Shown one piece after another: positions 49,928-58,414 of a DNA stretch of 64,000 bases. The translations under genes and the position numbers were made by a program. How positions within the stretch are numbered: position 1 is the stretch's first letter; every line of letters begins with the position of its first letter. Source of the stretch: Marinirhabdus gelatinilytica (lineage in GTDB: Bacteria; Bacteroidota; Bacteroidia; Flavobacteriales; Flavobacteriaceae); assembly GCF_003353425.1 (NCBI RefSeq), contig NZ_QRAO01000001.1, positions 1,116,001 through 1,180,000 on the forward strand, written 5' to 3'. The notes under the pieces were generated by a model, which was not told the origin of the DNA, ran no database searches, and saw only the letters and a program-made list of their open reading frames with translations.

Positions 49928-50839
49928 TTATTTGGTTTTGAATCGTTTTATAAATTGTTTTCTGTTTTTCACCCCCGTTTTTTTATAGATGTTAGAGGCG
50001 TGTTTAGAAACGGTGCTTTCGGCAATGAATAATTCTTTACCAATATTTTTGTAAGATGAATTACTTAAAATAGCCAACGCTATTTCTATCTCTCTACGCG
50101 TAAGATTTTCATAGATTGCGGTTTGTTCAGTATTCTGAACGTCTGTGATATTGTTGAGTGCATATACCTCATACATTTTAGCTTTATTTTCAACGATGTA
50201 TAAATACCGGTCAACTTCAATAACAGTTATGGCATAAAATGCAATGTTCATATTTGTAAACGTCAACCATTGATAATCGCCTATTACTGTAAATATTGGT
50301 AGTAGTGCAATACAAGCAACGCTAACTATGGACAACTTGTTTCGTCTTAAAATAAACTTGTTTGGGTTTTTAGGATTTGATATTCGCTTGTAAAATATCC
50401 TAAGAAATATAAATGCTGCAATCGCAATGGGAACAGTAAATGAAAAACGTGCATAATCCAGTGAACCAGTAACAAAATAAGGGCCTAAGAAAAGTATATG
50501 GAAACATACGATACAAAGTAATGCCAGATTTTTTATGGACGAACGAAACTGAAGTACAACAATATCATATTCTTTATAAAGATAGTAAACAATATAAATG
50601 CACATCGTTATAGCGATGCCATAGGTAATGATATATTGAAGAATAAAAGGGCCTGGAAAATTATCTATCGGTAAAAAACCTCCTGTAACGTTATAGGCTA
50701 TGAAAAGAAAACCAAGTGTAAGAAACCTTTTATAATTACTGTTTTTATTTTTAGAAGCGAAGTATAAAGTGATCAATACAATAACTATATCTAAAAGTAG
50801 ATAGAAGAACGTTGTCCAATGTATCGATGTGCCAAACAT
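49928..50839 (-). CDS. Membrane-anchored LuxR-type transcription regulator
   Basis: A 303-residue protein. The first 200 residues have about seven membrane helices (like 7TM receptor histidine kinase sensors, but with no kinase). The last 65 are a LuxR/GerE helix-turn-helix: LTRREIEIALAILSNSSYKNIGKELFIAESTVSKHASNIYKKTGVKNRKQFIKRFK. It would sense a lipophilic or membrane signal and bind DNA while membrane-bound. It starts 3 bases after the end of the asparaginase-domain gene, so the two are co-transcribed. Confidence 0.82.
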   Translation of the reverse strand: MFGTSIHWTTFFYLLLDIVIVLITLYFASKNKNSNYKRFLTLGFLFIAYNVTGGFLPIDNFPGPFILQYIITYGIAITMCIYIVYYLYKEYDIVVLQFRSSIKNLALLCIVCFHILFLGPYFVTGSLDYARFSFTVPIAIAAFIFLRIFYKRISNPKNPNKFILRRNKLSIVSVACIALLPIFTVIGDYQWLTFTNMNIAFYAITVIEVDRYLYIVENKAKMYEVYALNNITDVQNTEQTAIYENLTRREIEIALAILSNSSYKNIGKELFIAESTVSKHASNIYKKTGVKNRKQFIKRFKTK

Positions 50840-50842
50840 ACC

Positions 50843-51331
50843 TCATTCATATTTTCTCTCAAATTTGTTGTCTTTAAGATTCTTGGTTACGTTATCCCAA
50901 TTAAAAATTTGTCCGTTCATTGCTACATAAACTCCATTGTTAAGGTGCTGTAAAGCACTAACAGCATAACCTAAATTGAAAGAGGCGTCTGTATTATTTT
51001 CTGAGCCTAAAATAAATGAACCCACAAGAACAATTGTTTTTTTTAAGTTGAGTTTACCCAAATATTGAGCGGTGTCTTCCATTGTATAGGTACCGTGAGT
51101 GATTAAAACTTTTGTAGTTTTAATTGCAGTTATCCTATCCGCCAGCAGTTGTCTATCGGTTTCAGTTATGGCACGGCTGTCTTTTTTAAATACATTTTCG
51201 ATAGTGTATTCAAAGTTAATATTTGCACTCTTTAGAAAATCCTTAATGGTAATATTAGATTCTGTAATTCCTTCATTATCCACATAATCTAATCCCTCGA
51301 TAGTACCTCCGGTTGTGAGAATGTGAATCAT
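50843..51331 (-). CDS. Single-domain asparaginase-like protein
   Basis: A 162-residue protein equal to the N-terminal catalytic domain of type I/II asparaginases. MIHILTTGGTIEG carries the nucleophile threonine motif, and TTKVLITHGTYTMEDTAQYLG the second threonine motif (here Y replaces D of THGTDT, so the catalytic aspartate is lost). VLVGSFILGS follows where asparaginases have VTGAMRP. It lacks the C-terminal domain, yet ends cleanly and is coupled to a regulator gene, so it looks like a stable short form and not decay. Activity is doubtful. Confidence 0.7.
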   Translation of the reverse strand: MIHILTTGGTIEGLDYVDNEGITESNITIKDFLKSANINFEYTIENVFKKDSRAITETDRQLLADRITAIKTTKVLITHGTYTMEDTAQYLGKLNLKKTIVLVGSFILGSENNTDASFNLGYAVSALQHLNNGVYVAMNGQIFNWDNVTKNLKDNKFERKYE

Positions 51332-51440
51332 AGTCCATTAATTTAAATGCTTGTATAAAGTTAGGGGATTTATTTTATATGAAGCAACTGAGCAATAACC
51401 ACAGGTAGAACAAATTTTTTTTTATGAAAATGGTATGAAA

Positions 51441-52607
51441 CTATTTGTCATCTACAGTTTCAATGAAATCTTCAATAGTTACACGTTTTTTTTCATCCAA
51501 TAATAATGGGGAATCGTCATCTACTTTTATCCTTTTATAATTAATATCAGCCTGAATATTTACTGTAAGCGTTCCTTCTTGTTTATGAGTTTTGGACATA
51601 AATTTCCAATGTAATTCTAACCATACATCTTCTGGGTATGCTTTTAAAAAAATAGGGTCAGAACTAAAACTATCATCACTCACCAAAATTTTCTTTCTTG
51701 GTTCTAATTCAATGAGATTATTTTCTTTATCGATATATGTGTCAAATTGAATAGTTGGTGAATTATGAAAAAAAGTATAACCTTTCTTTTTTTCATAATT
51801 TTTATGGGTTGCTTCTGAAATTTGTTCAGGTAGCAACAAAATTAATTTCCAATGTTCTAACGGTTCGGAGCCGTCATTTGTGACTAAAAGAGTACTGTCA
51901 AAAAAACTACGATTGAATTCAGTTCGTTTTGGAACAGGCGTATACCCCATATCAAGTATACCGTGATTATTCCAAAGGTCTTCTTGAAAATCTGTAAAGA
52001 TTTTAGGAATGTACTTCGCTGCCTCTTTTTCGAGCTCTTCGTATCGAGTTTTGGAGATTCTGGATTTTTGTGTAAACTTAGGATAAACCGTCATTTCCGT
52101 TTCCCCGTTTTTGAAAGTCACTTGTACAGATTGGTTGGTTTTAAACGAATTGCTGTTCAAATAATAATCGTAAGTGCCTTTGTTTTCTTTAATAAGATCA
52201 ACGATATCCTCCCAAGAGTAAAGATAGACTTCAAAAATCCCTTGCTTAATATGTTCAAGATTTTTCTTTCTTACAAAGCTTTCAATCTTTGCATCCTTAA
52301 CTGCAGTGGTAGTAAAGTACATTTTCTTTAAGGCAGGCTCGAAGGTTTTGGCTTTCTCAATTTCTTCAAGAATTTCTTTTTCGGTCAGTTGCTTGTGGGT
52401 ATATAGGTCTTTTCCTTTACATTGAATCCCATAATAAGAATCTTCCCCTTTAGGTATTCCAGAAATATCAATACCGTTTTGATTTTGTCCATTGCGACCA
52501 TTCATTGTAATTTCTGGACAATCCCATATTTCGCCCCAAAGCTTTTTACAGAGTCTTTCAAAGTCTTTCCAGTTATCTGGAGGTCGTAAGGATTTGGAAA
52601 TTTTCAT
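51441..52607 (-). CDS. PD-(D/E)XK nuclease-domain protein with a C-terminal beta-sandwich
   Basis: A 388-residue protein. The N-terminal domain (about 10-150) is a Mrr/restriction-endonuclease-like fold: FERLCKKLWGEIW, GRNGQNQNGIDISG with D48, and YYGIQCKGKD with Q62 and K64 of the (D)-(Q)XK active site. The C-terminal part (about 215-375) looks like a beta-sandwich (DSTLLVTNDGSEPLEHWKLILLL ... LEPRKKILVSDDSF ... GTLTVNIQADI). Similar GIQCKGK nucleases occur in phage-defence systems. It is encoded alone, so it could be a one-gene restriction system. Target unknown. Confidence 0.72.
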   Translation of the reverse strand: MKISKSLRPPDNWKDFERLCKKLWGEIWDCPEITMNGRNGQNQNGIDISGIPKGEDSYYGIQCKGKDLYTHKQLTEKEILEEIEKAKTFEPALKKMYFTTTAVKDAKIESFVRKKNLEHIKQGIFEVYLYSWEDIVDLIKENKGTYDYYLNSNSFKTNQSVQVTFKNGETEMTVYPKFTQKSRISKTRYEELEKEAAKYIPKIFTDFQEDLWNNHGILDMGYTPVPKRTEFNRSFFDSTLLVTNDGSEPLEHWKLILLLPEQISEATHKNYEKKKGYTFFHNSPTIQFDTYIDKENNLIELEPRKKILVSDDSFSSDPIFLKAYPEDVWLELHWKFMSKTHKQEGTLTVNIQADINYKRIKVDDDSPLLLDEKKRVTIEDFIETVDDK

Positions 52608-52660
52608 ATACAGCCATATTTAAACGAAAATATTAATATTCCGTTAGAATTTCTATTTAA

Positions 52661-52803
52661 TGGAAAATATTTTACTAAAATCCGCTTATACTGGAAAATA
52701 TTTGACAGCATTGACTATTTAAATTTTTTTAATGGAAAGTCTTATGACAATTATAATGGAAAATATTTTGCAATAAATATTCTATAATGGAAAATATTTT
52801 GCA
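52661..52803 (+). promoter_or_regulatory. Array of TGGAAAATATTT repeats upstream of the Fic gene
   Basis: Five copies precede the gene. Copies at 52757-52772 and 52788-52803 are identical (TGGAAAATATTTTGCA); those at 52661 and 52692 share the first 12 bases; that at 52733 is degenerate (TGGAAAGTCTTATGAC). Start-to-start distances are 31, 41, 24 and 31 bases, mostly near whole turns of DNA. They look like operators for the AbiEi-like N-terminal domain of the Fic protein. Confidence 0.65.
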
Positions 52804-52824
52804 TTTTTGCAGTTAAATTGATTT

Positions 52825-54309
52825 ATGATGGAAAAAAATAGCCCATTGCATCTACAAGAAATTATTTTTGGTTCGCCAGATTCTGTAACCTCCCGTAGAA
52901 TATCGAAGTGGGAGGATGACGGTATTGTACGAAAGATTGCTTCAAGAATCTATACGTCGAACTTTGAAGATACTCCAGAAGACATCATCCAACGAAATAT
53001 ATTTCCCATTCTTGGCAACTTATACCCGGGCGCTGTATTAAGTCATCGCTCTGCATTTGAGTTTAAGCCTACAGCTAGCGGTCAATTATTTGTAACGTAC
53101 AAATACACCAAGAAAATAAAACTTCCCGGTATTACCATTCGGTTTATAGAAGGAGCGGGAGCGATTGATGGTGACACCTCCTTTTCGGGGGAACTAATGG
53201 TTTCACAACAGGAACGAGCACTACTTGAAAACTTACAGGTTTCCCGACAGACGGGTGCCGACTCCAAAACACTTGCGTATCCGCAGATAGAAGAAAAACT
53301 GGAACAGATTATCCGTGTTAATGGCGAGGATGAACTTAACGCCGTGCGTGACCGTACGCGTGAAATAGCTGAAGAGTTGGGGATGCATAAGGAGTTCGAA
53401 AAGCTTAATAAAATAATTAGTGCGCTATTGGCCACGCGATCTGCAAAGGAACTTAAATCGCCTGTAGCTGCTGCCAGAGCAGTTGGACTGCCTTATGACC
53501 CTGCGCGAGTGCAATTGTTTGAGATTCTTTTTAGAGAACTGAAACAACAGGAATTTAAGAATAGGGAAGAGCAAAATACAACGACTCAGGCCTATCGCAA
53601 TTTTGCTTTTTATGAAAGCTATTTTTCCAATTATATAGAGGGAACCGTTTTTGAAATAGATACTGCAAAACAAATCATTGCCACCCAGCAACCGTTGCCA
53701 GCCCGTAATGAAGATTCCCACGATGTATTGGGAACCTATCAGTTGGTTTCCAATAGGCAGGAAATGAAAATAATACCGTATTCGGGTGAAAACCTGCTTG
53801 ACATCTTGCAGTACCGCCACGAGATATTATTGAGTGCGAGAACAGATAAAAATCCCGGTAAATTCAAGAATAAAAATAATCAAGCTGGTAACACATCTTT
53901 TGTAGAAATGGAACTGGTGCGAGGAACGCTACTGCAAAGTTTTGACTTTTATAAAGCACTTGTGCATCCTTTTGCAAAGGCCGCTTATATGATGTTTGTG
54001 GTAAGTGAGGTACATCCGTTCTTAGATGGAAATGGACGTATGGCGCGGGTAATGATGAATGCAGAATTGTCTAGCGCTGGTCATACAAAAATAATTATAC
54101 CCACCGTCTATAGGGAAGATTATTTGGGTGCATTACGCAGGCTGACCAGGAACAACGACCCAAAAGTATATATCCGAATGCTGGAAAGAGCCCAAGCGTT
54201 TAGTCATACGATTTATGGTAGCGATATGGATGCGATGGAAGCTATCTTAAACCAAAGCAATGCCTTTAAAGAAAGTAACGAAGGGGTTTTGAAGATAATA
54301 GAAAAATAA
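52825..54309 (+). CDS. Fic AMPylase fused to an AbiEi-like DNA-binding domain
   Basis: A 494-residue protein (start could also be the second ATG at 52828). The first 100 or so residues resemble the AbiEi-type wHTH antitoxin (SVTSRRISKWEDDGIVRKIASRIY, then AVLSHRSAFEF). The C-terminal Fic domain has HPFLDGNGRMARVMMN (catalytic H about 397), which AMPylates target proteins using ATP. An N-terminal inhibitory helix motif, SNYIEG (S268 to G273, glutamate about 272), suggests it is kept off until released. Repeats upstream would allow self-repression. Directly followed by the DUF262-DUF1524 gene. Confidence 0.82.
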   Translation: MMEKNSPLHLQEIIFGSPDSVTSRRISKWEDDGIVRKIASRIYTSNFEDTPEDIIQRNIFPILGNLYPGAVLSHRSAFEFKPTASGQLFVTYKYTKKIKLPGITIRFIEGAGAIDGDTSFSGELMVSQQERALLENLQVSRQTGADSKTLAYPQIEEKLEQIIRVNGEDELNAVRDRTREIAEELGMHKEFEKLNKIISALLATRSAKELKSPVAAARAVGLPYDPARVQLFEILFRELKQQEFKNREEQNTTTQAYRNFAFYESYFSNYIEGTVFEIDTAKQIIATQQPLPARNEDSHDVLGTYQLVSNRQEMKIIPYSGENLLDILQYRHEILLSARTDKNPGKFKNKNNQAGNTSFVEMELVRGTLLQSFDFYKALVHPFAKAAYMMFVVSEVHPFLDGNGRMARVMMNAELSSAGHTKIIIPTVYREDYLGALRRLTRNNDPKVYIRMLERAQAFSHTIYGSDMDAMEAILNQSNAFKESNEGVLKIIEK

Positions 54310-54336
54310 TAACTTGTTTAAAATTTAAAAATAAGA

Positions 54337-56604
54337 ATGGGATCAACATCAAGTAACGCTCAGAATAGAGAATTAGCCGATTGGTATAGAAAAATAAAAA
54401 ACGGAAATATAAAATTACCACGTTTTCAAAGGATGGAAGCTTGGGATAGAGGAAGAATAGAAAGCTATCTTGAAACAATCGTCCAAAATTTACCGATTGG
54501 GATAACACTAATCTTGAATGTGGGTTCTCAAGAAAAATTTATTTCACGATACATTAGCACAGCGGAACCTGAAACTGAAGATAAAGTAACTGAGCATCTT
54601 CTTGACGGACAACAACGATTAACGTCGTTTTGGAGAGCATTAAATAATAATTACGAATCAGAGACATATTTCGTTTATTTTCCTGAGTTTGAAGATTACG
54701 ACGATTATCCTTATAATGATGAAATAACGATATTCTGTCGTACTCGTTATCTGAAAAAAGGGCAGAAGTACCCACTATGGGCAGATTCACCAAAGCAGTC
54801 TTTGAAACGCGGATTCGTACCAACTCATTTATTTAGACCAGAGGAAATTCAATCTGAAATTGATTCTTGGATTGACGAAGCTACAAAACATTTAGAACCC
54901 AAAGATTCTGAACCTGATGCACTTTCAAAGTTTAAAAAATATACAAAGTTTCAAAAAGACCTTACATTAAGAATAAACAAGTTAAGAGAAACTATTGCAC
55001 ATTTTAATTTGCCATATCTTTCCTTACCCGAATCAACGCCAAAAGACATAGCATTGCAAGTATTTATAAATATGAATACAAACAGCAAGCCGTTATCTAT
55101 TTACGATATCATAGTTGCTGAAGTAGAAAGTGAAATGAAAAGCTCACTACACGACTTACAGGCTAACTTAGATATAAAACACCCAAAATTAAAAGACTAT
55201 TTTGAACTTGAGTTTTTAATTTTAGCCACATCGGCATTATTACAAGATAAATTACCTAATCATAGGGGAATGGCAGAAATGGATAAATCCATACTTGTTT
55301 CAAATTGGGATACTTTAGAAAACTGCTTGGGTAGAATGGCAGAATTTATGGAATCCCAAGGTATTTATGATAAAGCAAGATTACCAACAAATGCAGTTCT
55401 ATCAGTTATATCTGCGGCATTTTCACAAATTCCCGAAAGTGGTGATTTAGCTGGAAAAGGAGAAATCCTTCTTAAGAAATATCTCTGGTCTTCATTTTTT
55501 ACCAATAGATATGAAAATTCAGCCGCTTCAAGGGCTTTTCAAGATTTTATAAATTTGAAAAGAGTATTGAATGATAAATTGAAGGAAAATTCCGAGCCAT
55601 ACACGGAAAAGGATATTCCTGTATTGAACAGAAAATTATATCCATTAGTAGAGAAAGAAGAACTATGGACTATTGATTGGCCTAAGAGAGTAAATATTCG
55701 TGCAAGAGCAATACTTGCAATTTCAACTTATTTAGGAGGCTACGATTTTGCAGATGGAAAACCAGTATCAAGGAAGAATATAAAAAAGAGGGAATACCAT
55801 CATATATTTCCTGATGCATTGCTTTCTGAAGCTGAGATAGACGGTGATGTTGCATTAAATTGTGCTTTAATTACAGGAAAAACAAACAGAAATATAGGGC
55901 GCAAAGACCCTTTGAAATATTTATCTGAAAGATATGATTGGGCTGAAAGAGAAATTGTACATAGTAGGTTGAGCAGCCATCTAATACCTATTGAAGAGCT
56001 TGCAAATGGCGGATATGAAGGTCTCGAAAAAGAGGAAAGACTATCCAAGATTTATGAAGATTATGAATCTTTCTTAGAAAAACGTGCAGATTATGTTATG
56101 TCTGCAATTGAAGCTCTCGTTTCGGGAAAACAAATCTATGCGGATGCGATTATAAAAGATGATTTCAAACTTCCCCCAGCATTGGAAAATTTGAACAAAG
56201 AAATTGAACAGATAGAAATTTCAATTAGAGATTTAGTTAATGAGAGATTATTAGCAGTAAGCGATAATCCATTTTACCAGTTTGTCCCTGAAAGAACAAG
56301 ACAAAGTGCAGAAGGAAAAATAAATTCTCATATAAAAAAGTTTCCAGGAGAAAGTTTAAACAATTATCAGTCATTCAGAAAAAAGTTAAATTTTTTTACT
56401 CTTGGGGAGTTTAAAGATTTAATCATCAAAAAAGACTGTTGGTCACAATTTGAAGATACTTTTAAATCTAAACCAAACTTAGAAAATAGATTTAATCAAT
56501 TGTTCACTTTACGGAATCAGATTGCTCATAATAATGACCTCAATGATATTTTAGTTAAGGACGGTGAGGCAGCGATAATGTGGTTTAAAAGTATTTTGAA
56601 TTAA
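54337..56604 (+). CDS. DUF262-DUF1524 (GmrSD-like) protein with a C-terminal HEPN-like segment
   Basis: A 755-residue protein in three parts. DUF262 (about 1-280): KLPRFQRMEAWDRGRIESYLETI, LLDGQQRLTSFWRAL (DGQQR motif, nucleotide-binding) and FINMNTNSKPLSIYD. DUF1524/HNH (about 430-560): YHHIFPDALLSEAEI, then NCALITGKTNRNIGRKDP. The last 120 residues end with LFTLRNQIAHNN, where RNQIAH (about 726-731) is an R-N-x3-H HEPN RNase motif. GmrSD-type proteins cut modified phage DNA. The HEPN tail is not usual for this family. It follows the Fic gene by 27 bases. Confidence 0.78.
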   Translation: MGSTSSNAQNRELADWYRKIKNGNIKLPRFQRMEAWDRGRIESYLETIVQNLPIGITLILNVGSQEKFISRYISTAEPETEDKVTEHLLDGQQRLTSFWRALNNNYESETYFVYFPEFEDYDDYPYNDEITIFCRTRYLKKGQKYPLWADSPKQSLKRGFVPTHLFRPEEIQSEIDSWIDEATKHLEPKDSEPDALSKFKKYTKFQKDLTLRINKLRETIAHFNLPYLSLPESTPKDIALQVFINMNTNSKPLSIYDIIVAEVESEMKSSLHDLQANLDIKHPKLKDYFELEFLILATSALLQDKLPNHRGMAEMDKSILVSNWDTLENCLGRMAEFMESQGIYDKARLPTNAVLSVISAAFSQIPESGDLAGKGEILLKKYLWSSFFTNRYENSAASRAFQDFINLKRVLNDKLKENSEPYTEKDIPVLNRKLYPLVEKEELWTIDWPKRVNIRARAILAISTYLGGYDFADGKPVSRKNIKKREYHHIFPDALLSEAEIDGDVALNCALITGKTNRNIGRKDPLKYLSERYDWAEREIVHSRLSSHLIPIEELANGGYEGLEKEERLSKIYEDYESFLEKRADYVMSAIEALVSGKQIYADAIIKDDFKLPPALENLNKEIEQIEISIRDLVNERLLAVSDNPFYQFVPERTRQSAEGKINSHIKKFPGESLNNYQSFRKKLNFFTLGEFKDLIIKKDCWSQFEDTFKSKPNLENRFNQLFTLRNQIAHNNDLNDILVKDGEAAIMWFKSILN

Positions 56605-56681
56605 GGAATATTAAAAATTTACATATTACACGAAAAGAATTTTTAGGTTACAATTACAAAGGTATAAAAGTCTTCCCAAGG

Positions 56682-57560
56682 TTGGATTTGCTTAGGGTTT
56701 ACAAAACTATTGGCCGGTCAACCAATACCATAATTCGCAATACAGAAAACTGTATTTTTTGTGGCGATGAACTGAAAACAAACAATAAGACACATTCTCA
56801 TTTAATACCGGAATTATTCGGTAAAAACTCCAGCCGAAATAATTTTGAGTGTGACAGTTGCAATGAACTATCGGGCAAATGGGAAAGTTCTGTAGGCACT
56901 TTTTTAACACCTATTAGGATTGTAAGTAGAATAAAAAACAAAAGAGGTAAAATCCCTAAGTTTAAGTCGAGGCTGGATGGGTTTGATTATCCAACGGAAA
57001 TTTATGTTGATGAATCTGGCATATTCAAAGGGAAACTGGCTACAATGGATGATTTTCAACTACAAGCAGATGGTTCAGGTAGATTGGTTTTTAGGTTGGG
57101 TAGGACAAATCCTTTTCATATTTACAAGGTGTTCTTAAAAATAGCCCTTTCATTAATGCCGGAAGAGGTATTAAAAAAGGAAAGCTGGATGAAGCAACAT
57201 CTTTTTAGAGAAGAAGTTGACAAGCAACTATTTCCTTGTATGTATCAAATATTTACGGACGAGATTATTTTTCCAACACCTATATTTGAATTGAAACGAC
57301 TTTCCGTACATCATAAATATCATCCACAATACCTTTTGATTGCTTACTTTGGCAAGACAATGGTTGAAATTATATTACCCATTAAAAAGCCGAAAAAAAA
57401 GATTGTTATTAATATGCCACCTATCTTAGAAATTCAGAGTGTAAGGCAACGCTACGAAGTTGAAAAGATAGACTTATGTGCTACTGAAAACGCAAAATGG
57501 GATATGACTTTTAACTTTCAATTAAAGAATAAAGGTAAAGAAGTTGATTTTTCAGTATGA
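56682..57560 (+). CDS. HNH_5-like zinc protein, start uncertain
   Basis: A 292-residue reading from a TTG at 56682. An HNH_5-type motif is near the start: CIFCGDE (C-x2-C), then THSHLIPELFG (histidine and P), and FECDSCNELSG (C-x2-C), a zinc-coordinated HNH site. The rest (about 75-290) has no recognised domain, with beta-rich PTEIYVDESGIFKG. The frame stays open upstream with no ATG (the extra codons read like protein, HITRKEFLGYNYKGIKVF). It may start at a non-ATG codon or be 5'-truncated. It follows the GmrSD-like gene by 77 bases. Confidence 0.62.
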   Translation: MDLLRVYKTIGRSTNTIIRNTENCIFCGDELKTNNKTHSHLIPELFGKNSSRNNFECDSCNELSGKWESSVGTFLTPIRIVSRIKNKRGKIPKFKSRLDGFDYPTEIYVDESGIFKGKLATMDDFQLQADGSGRLVFRLGRTNPFHIYKVFLKIALSLMPEEVLKKESWMKQHLFREEVDKQLFPCMYQIFTDEIIFPTPIFELKRLSVHHKYHPQYLLIAYFGKTMVEIILPIKKPKKKIVINMPPILEIQSVRQRYEVEKIDLCATENAKWDMTFNFQLKNKGKEVDFSV

Positions 57561-57659
57561 CTGTTAATGCCACGAAACTTTAAAAGTTAACATCGATTCT
57601 TCGCCTGCATAATTTCTTAAATAAATCGATATATTATAATTTAAGTATAACTGGGAGAT

Positions 57660-58373
57660 TTATTTAAGCTCAACAATTTCTTCTGAACGATTATCAAAAA
57701 AGAATACTCGGTCAAATCGTTTTCGCGAAAGCATAGAACCATCCAACAGGTCAAATCGAAATCCAGATGATCTATGACCTATGCCAGCAATGATAACGAG
57801 CCATTTTTCATCAATGTCAATGGGATAGGTGGGAACTAAATCTGACTTCTTGTCAATATGTTTCTGCACTTGTTCATAGTCTGCTGGCTTGACAAGTAAA
57901 GCACCTGATGATTGCCAATTGCTCCAAGTTGTATCAGATTGAACTGTCAAACTATCAATGTACTTATTTTCAACTTTGAGTCTGTGAGTGGAAACCCTAA
58001 AATTTCGTGTTTTATTTACTTGATAAATATCGTTGACCATATTAAAAAGCATATCCACATAGGATTGTTTTGAATGTTCCCTGTCCATAGGGGTTCTGGA
58101 ATACCTAAAAGATACCTGTATATCCACTCCAATTTCTTCTTCAAATCGTTTTCGGGCAGAGTCTATAATTTGTTGCCTGTATCGCTCTATTTTCTTGTGC
58201 TCTCCATCTATATATCTGGTATGTTCGATAGCGATTTTCTTTTCTAAGGTCTTTGCAATAAAGTCAGGAGTTTCATTTTCACTTAAACTTGTAAAATAGA
58301 TTCCGTGATCTTTATTTGAAATAAATCTTTCAATTTGGCTTCGCTCAATCGCTTTTGTTGAAGGTCTTGTCAT
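57660..58373 (-). CDS. PD-(D/E)XK-like hypothetical protein next to the integrase
   Basis: A 237-residue protein. The stretch ETPDFIAKTLEKKIAIEHTRYID (D37, E50, T52) looks like the D...ExT core of a PD-(D/E)XK nuclease variant. Other segments, RYRQQIIDSARKRFEEEIGVDIQVSFRY and IAGIGHRSSGFRFDLLDG, are not known motifs to me. It converges with the HNH-like gene and lies 41 bases upstream of the integrase, at the element end where cargo is often added. The nuclease call is tentative. Confidence 0.5.
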   Translation of the reverse strand: MTRPSTKAIERSQIERFISNKDHGIYFTSLSENETPDFIAKTLEKKIAIEHTRYIDGEHKKIERYRQQIIDSARKRFEEEIGVDIQVSFRYSRTPMDREHSKQSYVDMLFNMVNDIYQVNKTRNFRVSTHRLKVENKYIDSLTVQSDTTWSNWQSSGALLVKPADYEQVQKHIDKKSDLVPTYPIDIDEKWLVIIAGIGHRSSGFRFDLLDGSMLSRKRFDRVFFFDNRSEEIVELK

Positions 58374-58414
58374 TTAATATTAAGAATCATATTGAAGTCA
58401 GATCAATAATTAAA

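Noticed and set aside
50843-51331. Asparaginase as a truncated pseudogene
   Set aside because: The gene ends cleanly, is coupled to the regulator and keeps an intact frame; a stable short form is more likely than decay.
52661-52803. Regularly spaced repeats that might be a CRISPR array
   Set aside because: Copies are only 12-16 bases, spacers differ in length (24-41 step), the repeat is degenerate and no cas gene is near. They fit operators better.
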